Made by a program: the position numbers and the translations under genes | The notes under the pieces: model-generated | Databases searched by the model: none | Told to the model about the DNA's origin: nothing | What the model saw: only the letters and a program-made list of their open reading frames with translations | Assembly: GCF_900110895.1 (NCBI RefSeq) | Contig: NZ_FOIQ01000003.1 | Coordinates: forward strand, 310,001 to 374,000 | Source of the DNA: Prevotella aff. ruminicola Tc2-24 | GTDB taxonomy: Bacteria; Bacteroidota; Bacteroidia; Bacteroidales; Bacteroidaceae | Direction: 5' to 3' | Length of the DNA stretch: 64,000 bases | Shown: positions 1-8,628 of the stretch, in pieces | Layout: the number at the start of each line of letters is the position of its first letter | Numbering within the stretch: position 1 is the first letter of the stretch

Positions 1-466
1 GATACAGATTGTTGGCCTTGCACCAGCTGACCACCGAATCAATGCGCTCATAACCATCCTTCTCACCCGTCTGTCCCATATAGTCCTCGTCGGTGAAGAG
101 CTTATAGTTGAACGGCAGCCGAATGGTATTTGCGCCCTGACTGGCGATGAAATTGATATCAGCACGGGTCACGTAGTTATCCTTGAATCGCTGCCAGAAC
201 GCTGCCGTGAAGTCTGGTCCCACAGCCTCCTTGAACATCAAGTCTATCATCCAGGCCGAGTTGGTGCGACTAAACCCGAACATATAGCCTTCAGGATTGA
301 GCCAGTTACCCAGGTTTGTACCCTGAATAAAGAGCTTTTCGCCATTAGGTTTGATCAGGTCATGCCCTTTTATGGTTACAAATCCCGCATCGCCTTTCTG
401 TCCGCTGCCAGCAGTACAAGCAGCAAGCAGAAGCACGATGAGGTATAAGAAAGACTTTTTCATCAT
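1..466 (-). CDS. GH5-family glycoside hydrolase lipoprotein (3' part missing)
   Basis: Only the first ~155 codons are inside the window; the gene runs off the left edge. Translation begins MMKKSFLYLIVLLLAAC, a signal peptide ending in a lipobox with Cys at about residue 17, so a surface or periplasmic lipoprotein is expected. The mature start (KPNGEKLFIQGTNLGNWLNP) is the typical opening strand of GH5 clan-A glucanases, and ANTIRLPFNYKLF fits the next conserved strand. It resembles the exo-beta-1,3-glucanase branch of GH5 more than endo-cellulases, but the catalytic glutamates lie outside the window. It starts 3 bp after the GH16 stop codon, so the two are co-transcribed and probably translationally coupled. 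Two adjacent ATGs (466 and 463) could serve as start. Last visible gene of the glucan locus. Confidence 0.85.
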   Translation of the reverse strand, partial: MMKKSFLYLIVLLLAACTAGSGQKGDAGFVTIKGHDLIKPNGEKLFIQGTNLGNWLNPEGYMFGFSRTNSAWMIDLMFKEAVGPDFTAAFWQRFKDNYVTRADINFIASQGANTIRLPFNYKLFTDEDYMGQTGEKDGYERIDSVVSWCKANNLY

Positions 467-469
467 CAA

Positions 470-1573
470 TTACTTCTTTTGGAATACACGCACATAGTCT
501 ACTTCCATGGTGGCAGGCAGGGCACCCTCGTCAACGCCTTGAGCACCGCCCCAGTCGCCACCCCACGCCAGATTGAGGATCACATAGAAAGGCTCATCAT
601 AGGGCCAATCGTCTCTACCCAGTCCTCGGTTGTCGTAGCTGAGCTGAACCTTACCATCCACATAGGTGGTGATATTATTGGCCGTCCAGAGGATCGCATA
701 AGTATGGAACTCACCCTCGGCACCTGCACACTTCATCTCGTGGGTAACCTGCGTGTTGTTCGAATGCACATGTGCATTGGCATGCAGGCTCGACGATACG
801 TAGTCGGGGTGATAGCCCACCTCTTCCATGATATCAATCTCACCATCGGCAGGCCATGAGCGGAAATTCACAGGCATCATCCAGAAGGCAGGCCATGTGC
901 CTTTGCCCTTTGGCAGTTTGATGCTAGCCTCAATATAACCGTAGGTCCAGCCCTGCTTCACCTTGGCATACACACGTCCGGAGTAAACCTTACCATTCTC
1001 CTTCAGAGCCGTGATGCGCAGGGTTCCGTTCTTGACCTGAGTCACCAGCGCGCCGTCAGGAGTCTTGTGATTCACGTAGTTCTGCATTTCATGGTTCACC
1101 CATCCCGAGTTCTTCACCTCATGGGTCCAATCGTCGGCATTCAGTTCCGACCCCGTCTCGAACTCATCCTGCCATACCAGTGTATAACCATCGGGGGCAT
1201 GATAAGCCGGCTTCTCTGCAGCGGCCTGTGTAATACGGATGCTCTTTCGGGCGACACCCGACATGATGACAACGTTACCTGCACGCTCCGTGGTATTGGG
1301 GTTCTCGGGCACGATGACTGATACCGTACCCATCTGACTTGACGAGTTCTGGGCAGATACCTTCATGAAGTCACCTTCTGCATAGGCACCCCATTCCTGG
1401 CCGGTGGTGGTCACGCTGATGGTATAAGAGCCCCCAGTTGCAGGTGCACTGATGGACTCCACCGAAGTGGTGATTGACGGAGCAACGGGCTCCGGTTCAT
1501 CGCCACCCCCACCGCAGCCCCAAAGGGCCACGGTGAGTGAGAGCAATAGCGTGTTAAGCATGCAACGTTTCAT
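470..1573 (-). CDS. GH16 endo-beta-1,3-glucanase (laminarinase-like) lipoprotein with BACON domain
   Basis: 367 aa. Signal peptide with a lipobox-type Cys20 followed by a Gly-rich linker. Residues ~34-118 form a BACON-type Ig-like domain (opening near TTSVESISAPATGGSY), common in Bacteroidota surface glycosidases. Residues ~128-367 are a GH16 catalytic domain: VWQDEFE near the start, WPAFWMMP, and the active-site motif GEIDIMEEVG, with Glu245 as likely nucleophile, Asp247 between, and Glu250 as acid/base. This motif spacing is that of bacterial beta-1,3- and mixed-linkage glucanases, as opposed to kappa-carrageenases. It should cut beta-1,3-glucan chains at the surface into oligosaccharides for the SusCD pair encoded upstream. 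Gap to the preceding lipoprotein gene is only 11 bp, so it is in the same operon. Confidence 0.93.
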   Translation of the reverse strand: MKRCMLNTLLLSLTVALWGCGGGGDEPEPVAPSITTSVESISAPATGGSYTISVTTTGQEWGAYAEGDFMKVSAQNSSSQMGTVSVIVPENPNTTERAGNVVIMSGVARKSIRITQAAAEKPAYHAPDGYTLVWQDEFETGSELNADDWTHEVKNSGWVNHEMQNYVNHKTPDGALVTQVKNGTLRITALKENGKVYSGRVYAKVKQGWTYGYIEASIKLPKGKGTWPAFWMMPVNFRSWPADGEIDIMEEVGYHPDYVSSSLHANAHVHSNNTQVTHEMKCAGAEGEFHTYAILWTANNITTYVDGKVQLSYDNRGLGRDDWPYDEPFYVILNLAWGGDWGGAQGVDEGALPATMEVDYVRVFQKK

Positions 1574-1584
1574 TAATTATTCTG

Positions 1585-3486
1585 TTATTGAGCTTCTATA
1601 AGCGTAATCTTACTTATCTTGATGTTGGTGCCTGCGGGCGAACCTCCGAAGTCGAAGAACAGTCGGACGGCATCGGCATCCTTGCCCTCTTTCAGAGTAG
1701 CACCCTTCAGAACGAACTCGAACGGTTTGCCGCCTTGGATATCGTGACGACCCTCACAGAAGAAGTTGGTATCGCCAGCATCGGTCAGTTTGATGGTTAC
1801 GCCAGGACAATCATCGTCGGCCTCAACGACCATCTTAAAGTGATATGCCTTAGCAGCTGATGCCGTGAGCTTGGTATCGATATGAAACTGACCTTGCCAC
1901 TGACTGCCACCCATGCCCTCAGGCAGTGTGATCTCGTAAGTGTCGCCGCTGTGCTTTGCCACAGGCTGTGTGGGCAGTGCTGTCCAACTGTCGTCGGCGA
2001 ACCAATAGCCGAACTCACTGCCTACGGTTCCTTCGTCAACACCCTTCCACAGGTTGTTGGCATCATCGTAATTGATGATAACGTCCTCCTCGAAGTAAAT
2101 CTTACTGATCTTGATGTGAGTACCAGCAGGTGCACCACCAAAGTCGAAGAACAGTCGGATGGCATCGGCATCCTTGCCTTCCTTCAGGGTCACGCCCTCG
2201 CGCTTCAGCACGAATGGCACGTCGGCCTTTACGTCGTTACGCTCCTCGATGAAGAAGTTGCTATCGCCAGCGTCGGTCAGTTTGAAGGTTACACCCGGGC
2301 AATCGCTGTCGGCCTCCATCACCAGATAGAAGTTGTAGGCTTTGGCTGCGCTTGCCGTGAGCTTGGTGTCGATATGGAACTGACCCTGCCACTGACTACC
2401 GCCTGTTCCCTCAGGGATGGTGAGTTCGTAAACATCGCCGTTGTGGGTTGCCTCAGGCTGCGTGGGCAGTGCTGTCCAACTGTCGTCGGCAAACCAGTAG
2501 CCGAAGGCCTCGAACAGTGTACCGTCGTCAACGCTCTTCCACAGGTTCGCACCACTGGCATAATCCCAGTCGGCACTTGGGGTGTCGTTATTATCAGGCT
2601 CATCCTCGCCGTTGGTCAGGACAAAGCGCCAGGCTATACTACGGTCGGGGGCGTCGTAAACCAATATCATCTTCTTAGCCGTCAACTCCTCGATACGGAA
2701 CTTAGGATTCTCGTACTGAGCATCGCCAGAGATATACGGGAATAGTGTGTTGGCGGCCAACTGGATATAAGTCTGCTTGGTAACGTTACCTTCGGCATCC
2801 TCCCAGTCGTACACCTCGAAGCTCCATGTTGAAGTCTGGTTGCCCAGAGCAACGTCGATATCGGCATCGGCACCTGCGCCCCACTTGGTACCCACGTTTA
2901 CATAGGTCATACCGTCCTCGCCAGCACTGTAGGTATAAGAACCGCCCTTGCGAGTATCGGCGGTGAAGGTGATGCGGTCGTCGTAGACACCGAAGTCCTT
3001 CTTATCGTCGGGCTGAGCACTCCACCAGCCAGCACCGTCGGTTCCGGCAGGACCACAACCCATGTGAGCCACCTCGCGGTTGGCGATGCGCCACTCCTTA
3101 CCACACAGACGTTTGAAGTCGGCGCTATAGTCGATCTTGGTCTCATTGAAAGTGAAAGACTTAGACACGACGCCCTGACTGAAGCCATTGCGGTTACCCA
3201 GCTTCAGGTCGATAGTATAAGAACCAGCCTCAGGATTCTGATAACCGACCTCCTGCAAGGTAGAATATGTGGTGCCATTTATGATCCACACAGGGTATGT
3301 ACCAGGCTGCGGTGTATATGTGGCAATCATCTGGTTGGTCTCCTGATCAACGTTGATGCTAAAGTCGACATCGCTTACTGACGGAATACCATTGGGGTCT
3401 GCGCCGTCGAAGCTTTCGGGCGAGCAGGCAGTCATCATCACACCTGTCAACAGAACTCCTATTGAATATATAAACAGATTCTTCAT
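1585..3486 (-). CDS. SusE/SusF-position surface glycan-binding lipoprotein with tandem C-terminal repeats
   Basis: 633 aa. Lipobox VMMTAC with Cys21. Residues ~30-115 look like a PKD/Ig-type domain; ~120-295 form a second region with GxW and GCGP motifs that I do not recognise. Residues ~309-468 and ~473-633 are two tandem copies of a ~160-aa module sharing long identical stretches (GYWFADDSWTALPTQP; SQWQGQFHIDTKLTASAAKA; RLFFDFGG). The aromatic-rich beta-sandwich pattern suggests carbohydrate-binding modules. By position (susC, susD, this gene, GH16, GH5) it is the surface glycan-binding protein of the locus; binding to beta-glucan is inferred from its neighbours. No catalytic motif seen. 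Family assignment of the modules is uncertain. Confidence 0.85.
   Translation of the reverse strand: MKNLFIYSIGVLLTGVMMTACSPESFDGADPNGIPSVSDVDFSINVDQETNQMIATYTPQPGTYPVWIINGTTYSTLQEVGYQNPEAGSYTIDLKLGNRNGFSQGVVSKSFTFNETKIDYSADFKRLCGKEWRIANREVAHMGCGPAGTDGAGWWSAQPDDKKDFGVYDDRITFTADTRKGGSYTYSAGEDGMTYVNVGTKWGAGADADIDVALGNQTSTWSFEVYDWEDAEGNVTKQTYIQLAANTLFPYISGDAQYENPKFRIEELTAKKMILVYDAPDRSIAWRFVLTNGEDEPDNNDTPSADWDYASGANLWKSVDDGTLFEAFGYWFADDSWTALPTQPEATHNGDVYELTIPEGTGGSQWQGQFHIDTKLTASAAKAYNFYLVMEADSDCPGVTFKLTDAGDSNFFIEERNDVKADVPFVLKREGVTLKEGKDADAIRLFFDFGGAPAGTHIKISKIYFEEDVIINYDDANNLWKGVDEGTVGSEFGYWFADDSWTALPTQPVAKHSGDTYEITLPEGMGGSQWQGQFHIDTKLTASAAKAYHFKMVVEADDDCPGVTIKLTDAGDTNFFCEGRHDIQGGKPFEFVLKGATLKEGKDADAVRLFFDFGGSPAGTNIKISKITLIEAQ
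1588..2562 (-). repeat. In-frame tandem duplication of a ~160-aa binding module
   Basis: The 3' half of the glycan-binding lipoprotein gene consists of two homologous segments, about 2562-2083 (first module) and 2070-1588 (second module). Protein identity between them is high throughout, and DNA stretches around the SQWQGQFHIDTK codons and the RLFFDFGG codons are close to identical. This indicates a fairly recent intragenic duplication. Confidence 0.9.
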
Positions 3487-3539
3487 AATCTTTTTGCTAT
3501 TTCAAATTTCTATTCTTTAATTCTTCCATTCTTCAACTA

Positions 3540-5072
3540 TTAATAGTTGTTCTGAACAAGTGTGTTATCAGCATCGAGCTCACTCTGTGACAGAGGAATG
3601 TACTTCTTGCTGGGTGTCCATGAGTTCGTGCGATAGCCATAGCTGTCGGGCACAAGTATCGTTGATGCCTTCTGTGTGGCGCCGCTGATACCCTCGGCAC
3701 GTACCAGGTCGAAATAACGCTTACCCTCACCGCAGAACTCCAGGTGACGCTCGGTCAGGATGTCATCGATGGTGACACTACTCAGGTTGCTCAGACCTGC
3801 ACGAGCACGTACCTCGTTGACATAACCTGCAGCCTCGGCAGCACTGCCACCAGTCTGCAACAGTAGCTCGGCGGCGTTCAGCAAGGTCTCTGCATAGCGA
3901 TAGATACGTTTGTTGTTGTTATAGTTCAGGTTCTTCGATGCAGGGCAGTCCTGATTATTAGCGCTCTGCGGACGATACTTACCATGCCAGATGTGCGTAT
4001 CCTGATAACGCTCTGCGTAGGTGTAGCTACGTACGTCCCAACAGGTCACGTCACGGCGCTTGTCGTTCTCGGCATACATGTTGTAAGCCTCAAGTCGCAT
4101 GGGCAGGAATCCCCAGCCGTCGTTACCAGTATCCCAACCGTCACCGCCAGCCCAACCGTTGGGCGAGCAAAGCGTTGGGAACACGGTACCACCTGCGTGC
4201 AACGGAGTGCCCCAGTCGCGCTGACCGTTATCATCCTCATAGTTGATCTCGAAGATGCTCTCGGCACACCACTCACCACTCTCATCAAACAGATCCTTGA
4301 AGTCGGGGTTCAGCTGATACTGAGAGTCGCTGATAATCTGCTTCATGTAGTTCAGGGCAGTAGGATAGCGGGCTGAGTCGTTCTGGTACATCACCATCTC
4401 AGCATACAGCATGTAGGCCATTGCCTGTGACACGCGACCGCTCTCGGCCACATCCCAGCGCATGGGCAGTATGTCCGATGCGATAATAGCCTCCAGCTCA
4501 GGCATCAGTTGGGCATAGATCTCATCGGCCTTCATCTGCGGAGCCGTATATGGCTCACTCAGGTTCTCAAGATAGAAGGGCACATTGCCATAGTAATGCC
4601 ACAAGATATTATAATAGTAGACACGCAACAGTCGGGCCTGCATCTCATACGACTGGCGGTTCTTTCTGTCACCACCACCCCAGGAACAGTACTTGATCAC
4701 GTCGTTACAACGCTTGACACCACTATAGAAATCACCCCAGAGGGTTCCCAGTGTGTTGTTGCCGTCGCCCTCAAAGTTGAAGAGCTTATGCCAGTGCTGG
4801 TTGTCACTGATGCTGGCGCCACCTACCCAGAAGTCATCGCCCATGATCTCAGCATCACAAGTCAGGTCGTTATAGGCACTGCCATCCCAGTCGGGCCAGT
4901 GCAGAGGGGCATAGGCCGAAGTACAAGCCTCGCTCAGATGCTCGTCGGTCATATAATATTCCTCCAGAGGCTCTCCGGTAGGATTCGTCACCTCCAGGAA
5001 ATCGTCGCTACAAGCGGTCAGCGCTACTGCTACCACTCCAGCGCACATCACTTTATATATCTTCGTATTCAT
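3540..5072 (-). CDS. susD: SusD-like starch/glycan-binding outer-membrane lipoprotein
   Basis: 510 aa from the chosen start. The open frame extends upstream to 5120, but the ATG at 5072 gives a clean lipoprotein signal (MNTKIYKVMCAGVVAVALTAC, Cys21) followed by SDDFLEV, the usual SusD mature start; the extra upstream residues are charged and not signal-like. The body shows SusD/RagB features: TPR-like helices (GRVSQAMAYMLYAEMVMYQ), a late RYAETLLNAAELLLQTGG segment, VNEVRARAGL, and a C-terminal LTERHLEFCGEGKRYFDLVR block. SusD caps the SusC pore and passes bound oligosaccharide into it. Lies 50 bp downstream of susC, same operon. Confidence 0.96.
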   Translation of the reverse strand: MNTKIYKVMCAGVVAVALTACSDDFLEVTNPTGEPLEEYYMTDEHLSEACTSAYAPLHWPDWDGSAYNDLTCDAEIMGDDFWVGGASISDNQHWHKLFNFEGDGNNTLGTLWGDFYSGVKRCNDVIKYCSWGGGDRKNRQSYEMQARLLRVYYYNILWHYYGNVPFYLENLSEPYTAPQMKADEIYAQLMPELEAIIASDILPMRWDVAESGRVSQAMAYMLYAEMVMYQNDSARYPTALNYMKQIISDSQYQLNPDFKDLFDESGEWCAESIFEINYEDDNGQRDWGTPLHAGGTVFPTLCSPNGWAGGDGWDTGNDGWGFLPMRLEAYNMYAENDKRRDVTCWDVRSYTYAERYQDTHIWHGKYRPQSANNQDCPASKNLNYNNNKRIYRYAETLLNAAELLLQTGGSAAEAAGYVNEVRARAGLSNLSSVTIDDILTERHLEFCGEGKRYFDLVRAEGISGATQKASTILVPDSYGYRTNSWTPSKKYIPLSQSELDADNTLVQNNY

Positions 5073-5122
5073 AATACTTCTTTTAATGTATTTCAACTTT
5101 AAATCCTTCAATCCTTCCATTC

Positions 5123-8100
5123 TTACAACGAGAGGTTAAATCCTACAGTAAAGATGCGTGCCTGTGGATAAACACCGTAGTCTACACCCATTGAGGTGCT
5201 GCCCGTACCAATCTCAGGATCGAATCCCCAGTACTTAGTCCAAGTGAACAGGTTCTCGGCACGTACGTAAACGCGGAAGCGTTCGATGCGAGCCTTTTGC
5301 GTAAGCTGACGGGGCAGCGTGTAGCCCAGTGCGAGGTTCTTCAGGCGCAGGTAGCTGCCATCCTGTACGTAGATGTCGCTAACCACCCAGTTCTTCGAGT
5401 CGCCCAGTTTCAGCATAGGTAACTTGTTCGACGTACCTTCGCCAGTCCAACGATTCAGCACCCAAGTGGGATAATTACCCGATTCAATGTCCTGTCGCCA
5501 GGTAGCGTCGAAGATATCGGCACCACTCACACCCTGGAAGAAAAGGTTCAGGTCGAAGCCCTTCCACTCAGCGTTGAAGTTCATACCGAAAGTCCAATCG
5601 GGTGTCGGCTTACCAATCTTGGTGCGGTCGTTGCTGGTAATGAAGCCATCGTTGTCCACATCAACAAAGATCAGGTCGCCAGGGTTAGAGCTCGTACCGT
5701 ATTTCGCATTATAAGCATCGGCCTCGGCCTTGTTCTGCAGCACGCCCGCCGTCTTGTATCCATAGAAGTACGGGAAAGGCTGACCATTCTCGGCACGTGT
5801 GCCACCATCGCTGAACTGCGAGATACCGTAGTTCAGGAAACCGGTGTCGTTACCCAGGTTCTTCAGTTTGTTCTTCAGATAAGAGGCGTTACCCTTGATA
5901 GCGAAGTGAGCATCGCCCACGTTCCACTTGTAACCCAACTCAAACTCGATACCACTGTTCTCCATGTCGCCGACATTACCGATAGGCTTGGTCTCGCCGA
6001 CATACGATGGGATAGGCATGGTCATCAGCATACCGTTGGTCTTCTTGATATAATAGTCAACGGTGAAGGTCAGTTTATTGTTCCAGAATCCGAGGTCGAT
6101 ACCCAAGTCGGTCTGCTCGCTCTCTTCCCACTTCAGGTTCTCGTTGGCCAGTCCATTGGCTTTCGAACCGTAGACCATGGCTGCCTGACGTCCGAAGTAG
6201 TAGTTGCTGGTGCCACCTGTGGTGGTCAGCACCGTGTAGCGGAAGTCACCGATATTCTCGTTACCGTTCTTACCCCAACTGGCACGGAACTTCAGGTTGG
6301 TCAGCCAGTCGCGTGTGCTCTCCATGAACTTCTCGTTCATGATGTTCCATCCAATTGAGAATGAAGGGAACACACCATATTTATTATTCGATCCGAATCG
6401 GCTCGATCCGTCACGACGGATCGTGCCTTGGAACATATATCTCTCGTCGTAGTTATAACTCAGACGTGCAAAAAGCGATGCAAGGTGATGCTCAACGTAT
6501 GGACCGGCCCATCCATTGACCAGACTCTTCACGCCTGTGATATGTCCATCAGCATCGGTAGTCGTCTCAATGCTACCGCCAGTGGTATAGTCAACATATG
6601 GCTTACCTATGTTGATCAGGTTCCAATGCGATGCACCTACATAGCTACCCTTGTACTTCAAGGCACTCTGTCCCAGCACAACACCTATCGAGTGCTTGCC
6701 AAACTCCTTATCGTAGGTCAGGGTGTTCTCCACCTGCCACTGTGTGGCATTGGCCTTCTCGGATGAAGCCTGCGTATGGTCGGAGTTGTTGTTACCCGAG
6801 AGGTAGTACTTCGTAACCGTTGCAGCATCGCTGCCCCAGAACGACTGCTCTGCGCTCCATGTAAAATGATACTTCAGGTTATCCCACAGCTGCAGGTCAA
6901 TCGCGAACTTAGGCATGAACTTATGACTCCAGCCCTTGCTGGGGTTGCCCTGCATCATGGCGATGGGGTTATTCTGCTCCTGATAGCTACCCACATAGTT
7001 CGGAATCGTATAAGGATCACCGTTAGCATCGCGGTACAGATCATACGCGCTATAACGGTCAATCATATCCTGAGCCACATCACCCGTGAGCGTTACTGGC
7101 AGCAATGGAGCCAGATAAAGGGCAGAACCCAGAGGCGAGCCCCATGTAGAGTTGGTATCGATGCCAGTACTATGCGTACGCATATAACTGAGGTTGGCGC
7201 TGATATCAAGTTTGTTCAGGAACGAACGTTCCTTAGAGTCGTCAAAGATATTGAACTGGTTGTTTGAACGTAGTGTCAGACGATCATAGTTCGAGCGGCC
7301 ATAGTTTCCACCCACAATACCATCCTGAGTGTAATAACCCATAGAAAGGTAATAGTTAACCTTCTCGGATGCACCGCTGACAGACACGTCGTGTTGTACG
7401 ACAGGGGCATTATCGTTAAACAACAGTTCCTGCCAGTCTGTACCGAAGCCTACGATCTTATTACCATTGGCATCGATCAGGTTGTAAGGGTCGGCATACA
7501 GGGGTTTCTGTCCTCCGTTCACATACTTCTCGTTCTGCAGGATGGCATAGTCGGTAGCGCTGGTCACATCACGGTGCTTCCATGCGCTCTGGCATCCGTA
7601 GCTGAAGTTATAGTTAATCTGGGTTTTACCTATCTTACCCTTCTTGGTGGTAACCAGAATAACACCGTTGGCGGCACGGGCTCCATAGATAGCGCCCGAG
7701 GCTGCATCCTTCAACACCTCGATACTCTCGATATCGTTGGGGTTTACGCTCTCAAGACCATACTGGTCGGCAGGCATACCATCAATGATATAAAGTGGGT
7801 TGGTGTCGTTGATTGTACCGGTACCACGCACACGTATCATCGACTGCGATCCAGGCTGACCATTGGCCGACGTGACGTTCACACCTGCTGCCAAGCCCTT
7901 CAGGGCATCATCGGCGCGCAGACGGGTCTTTCCTTCAAGGTCCTCTGAGCTAACCTTGGCGATAGAGGCGGTAACCACACTCTTCTTCTGCACACCGTAG
8001 CCGATGACGACCACATCTTGCAGTGTCTGTGCATCTTCCTTCATCGTGATGCGCATGTGACTGCTGGCCTTCACCTCTTGAGTGGTGTAGCCGATATAAG

Positions 8101-8314
8101 TAATAATAATAGGTGTACCCTCGTTGACCTTCAACGTGAACTGACCATCAAGATTGGTGATGGCACCGTTCTGAGGATTACCTTTTTCGACAACAGAGGC
8201 TCCGATTACGGGCTCTCCGCTCTCGTCGATCACAGTTCCCAGAATTCCCTGGGCAAAAGATGTCATCGACACCAGGAGTGCCAACAACATCATCATGAAC
8301 CTGCTTTTTTTCAT
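5123..8314 (-). CDS. susC: SusC/RagA-type TonB-linked outer-membrane transporter
   Basis: 1063 aa. Signal peptide (MKKSRFMMMLLALLVSMTSFAQ), then a carboxypeptidase-regulatory-like domain (~22-100, GTVIDESGEPVIGASVV ... YIGYTTQEV), a plug domain (~110-220: VVVIGYGVQKKSVVTASIAKV, VRGTGTINDTNPLYIIDGMP, IESIEVLKDAASGAIYGARA) and a large beta-barrel ending in the aromatic/Leu signature FTVGFNLSL. The VIDG and DAASxAIYGxRA motifs identify the SusC subfamily. It imports oligosaccharides released by the GH16/GH5 enzymes using TonB-ExbBD energy. First gene of the locus, with a probable promoter about 130 bp upstream and an MFS terminator separating it from the next gene. The locus regulator (hybrid two-component or ECF/anti-sigma) is not next to it in this window. 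Confidence 0.97.
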   Translation of the reverse strand: MKKSRFMMMLLALLVSMTSFAQGILGTVIDESGEPVIGASVVEKGNPQNGAITNLDGQFTLKVNEGTPIIITYIGYTTQEVKASSHMRITMKEDAQTLQDVVVIGYGVQKKSVVTASIAKVSSEDLEGKTRLRADDALKGLAAGVNVTSANGQPGSQSMIRVRGTGTINDTNPLYIIDGMPADQYGLESVNPNDIESIEVLKDAASGAIYGARAANGVILVTTKKGKIGKTQINYNFSYGCQSAWKHRDVTSATDYAILQNEKYVNGGQKPLYADPYNLIDANGNKIVGFGTDWQELLFNDNAPVVQHDVSVSGASEKVNYYLSMGYYTQDGIVGGNYGRSNYDRLTLRSNNQFNIFDDSKERSFLNKLDISANLSYMRTHSTGIDTNSTWGSPLGSALYLAPLLPVTLTGDVAQDMIDRYSAYDLYRDANGDPYTIPNYVGSYQEQNNPIAMMQGNPSKGWSHKFMPKFAIDLQLWDNLKYHFTWSAEQSFWGSDAATVTKYYLSGNNNSDHTQASSEKANATQWQVENTLTYDKEFGKHSIGVVLGQSALKYKGSYVGASHWNLINIGKPYVDYTTGGSIETTTDADGHITGVKSLVNGWAGPYVEHHLASLFARLSYNYDERYMFQGTIRRDGSSRFGSNNKYGVFPSFSIGWNIMNEKFMESTRDWLTNLKFRASWGKNGNENIGDFRYTVLTTTGGTSNYYFGRQAAMVYGSKANGLANENLKWEESEQTDLGIDLGFWNNKLTFTVDYYIKKTNGMLMTMPIPSYVGETKPIGNVGDMENSGIEFELGYKWNVGDAHFAIKGNASYLKNKLKNLGNDTGFLNYGISQFSDGGTRAENGQPFPYFYGYKTAGVLQNKAEADAYNAKYGTSSNPGDLIFVDVDNDGFITSNDRTKIGKPTPDWTFGMNFNAEWKGFDLNLFFQGVSGADIFDATWRQDIESGNYPTWVLNRWTGEGTSNKLPMLKLGDSKNWVVSDIYVQDGSYLRLKNLALGYTLPRQLTQKARIERFRVYVRAENLFTWTKYWGFDPEIGTGSTSMGVDYGVYPQARIFTVGFNLSL

Positions 8315-8441
8315 ACTTTGTCTGATTATTGTTAATATTTAAGTTAGAATGTAGCCATCAGTTTTTCTCTTCCTCGACATGGGGGCCGGTCATTTTCAGG
8401 TATGTTATGAAGGCCTATCTCGTCTTGTAGCTTTCCGAATG

Positions 8442-8449
8442 CAAATTTA
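8442..8449 (-). promoter_or_regulatory. Putative susC promoter (-7 element TAAATTTG)
   Basis: On the minus strand the sequence reads TAAATTTGC, matching the Bacteroidota -7 consensus TAnnTTTG. No clear TTG -33 element is found 19-21 bp upstream, as often happens at regulated susC promoters that need an activator. It would give a leader of about 120 nt. Confidence 0.5.
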
Positions 8450-8541
8450 TATAAAAAAGAGACTCTACTCATGAGCATGAATCAGAAAAGTGGATTCGCA
8501 CGCCACACAAGAAAGACTAAGACGTTTATAATCAGACATAT

Positions 8542-8572
8542 AAAAAGTCCACCCTTTCAAAAAAGAGTGGAC
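8542..8572 (-). terminator. Intrinsic terminator of the MFS transporter gene
   Basis: On the minus strand an 11-bp stem (GTCCACTCTTT / AAAGGGTGGAC, one G-T wobble, loop TTTG) is followed directly by TTTTTATA. It sits between the end of the sugar transporter gene and susC, so the transporter is not the first gene of the Sus operon. Confidence 0.85.
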
Positions 8573-8628
8573 GTAATATAGAGGTGTATAAACTACATTA
8601 ATGATGCATTCTTTACAAATGCATGGTT

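Larger units (their letters stand above)
8315..8628. other. Intergenic region between susC and the MFS gene
   Basis: 314 bp without a gene. It holds, from left to right, the susC 5' leader (about 120 nt), a -7-like promoter element for susC (8442-8449), the intrinsic terminator of the MFS transporter gene (8542-8572), and a small ATGCAT / ATGCAT inverted repeat near 8605-8625. No small ORF with convincing features was seen. Confidence 0.7.

Noticed and set aside
1882..2745. 287-aa plus-strand frame within the Sus lipoprotein gene
   Set aside because: Mirrors the internal duplication on the other strand and has no signal peptide or domain; a shadow frame.
5073..5120. Upstream start for susD at 5120
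   Set aside because: The 16 added residues are charged and would mask the signal peptide; the ATG at 5072 starts a perfect lipoprotein signal.
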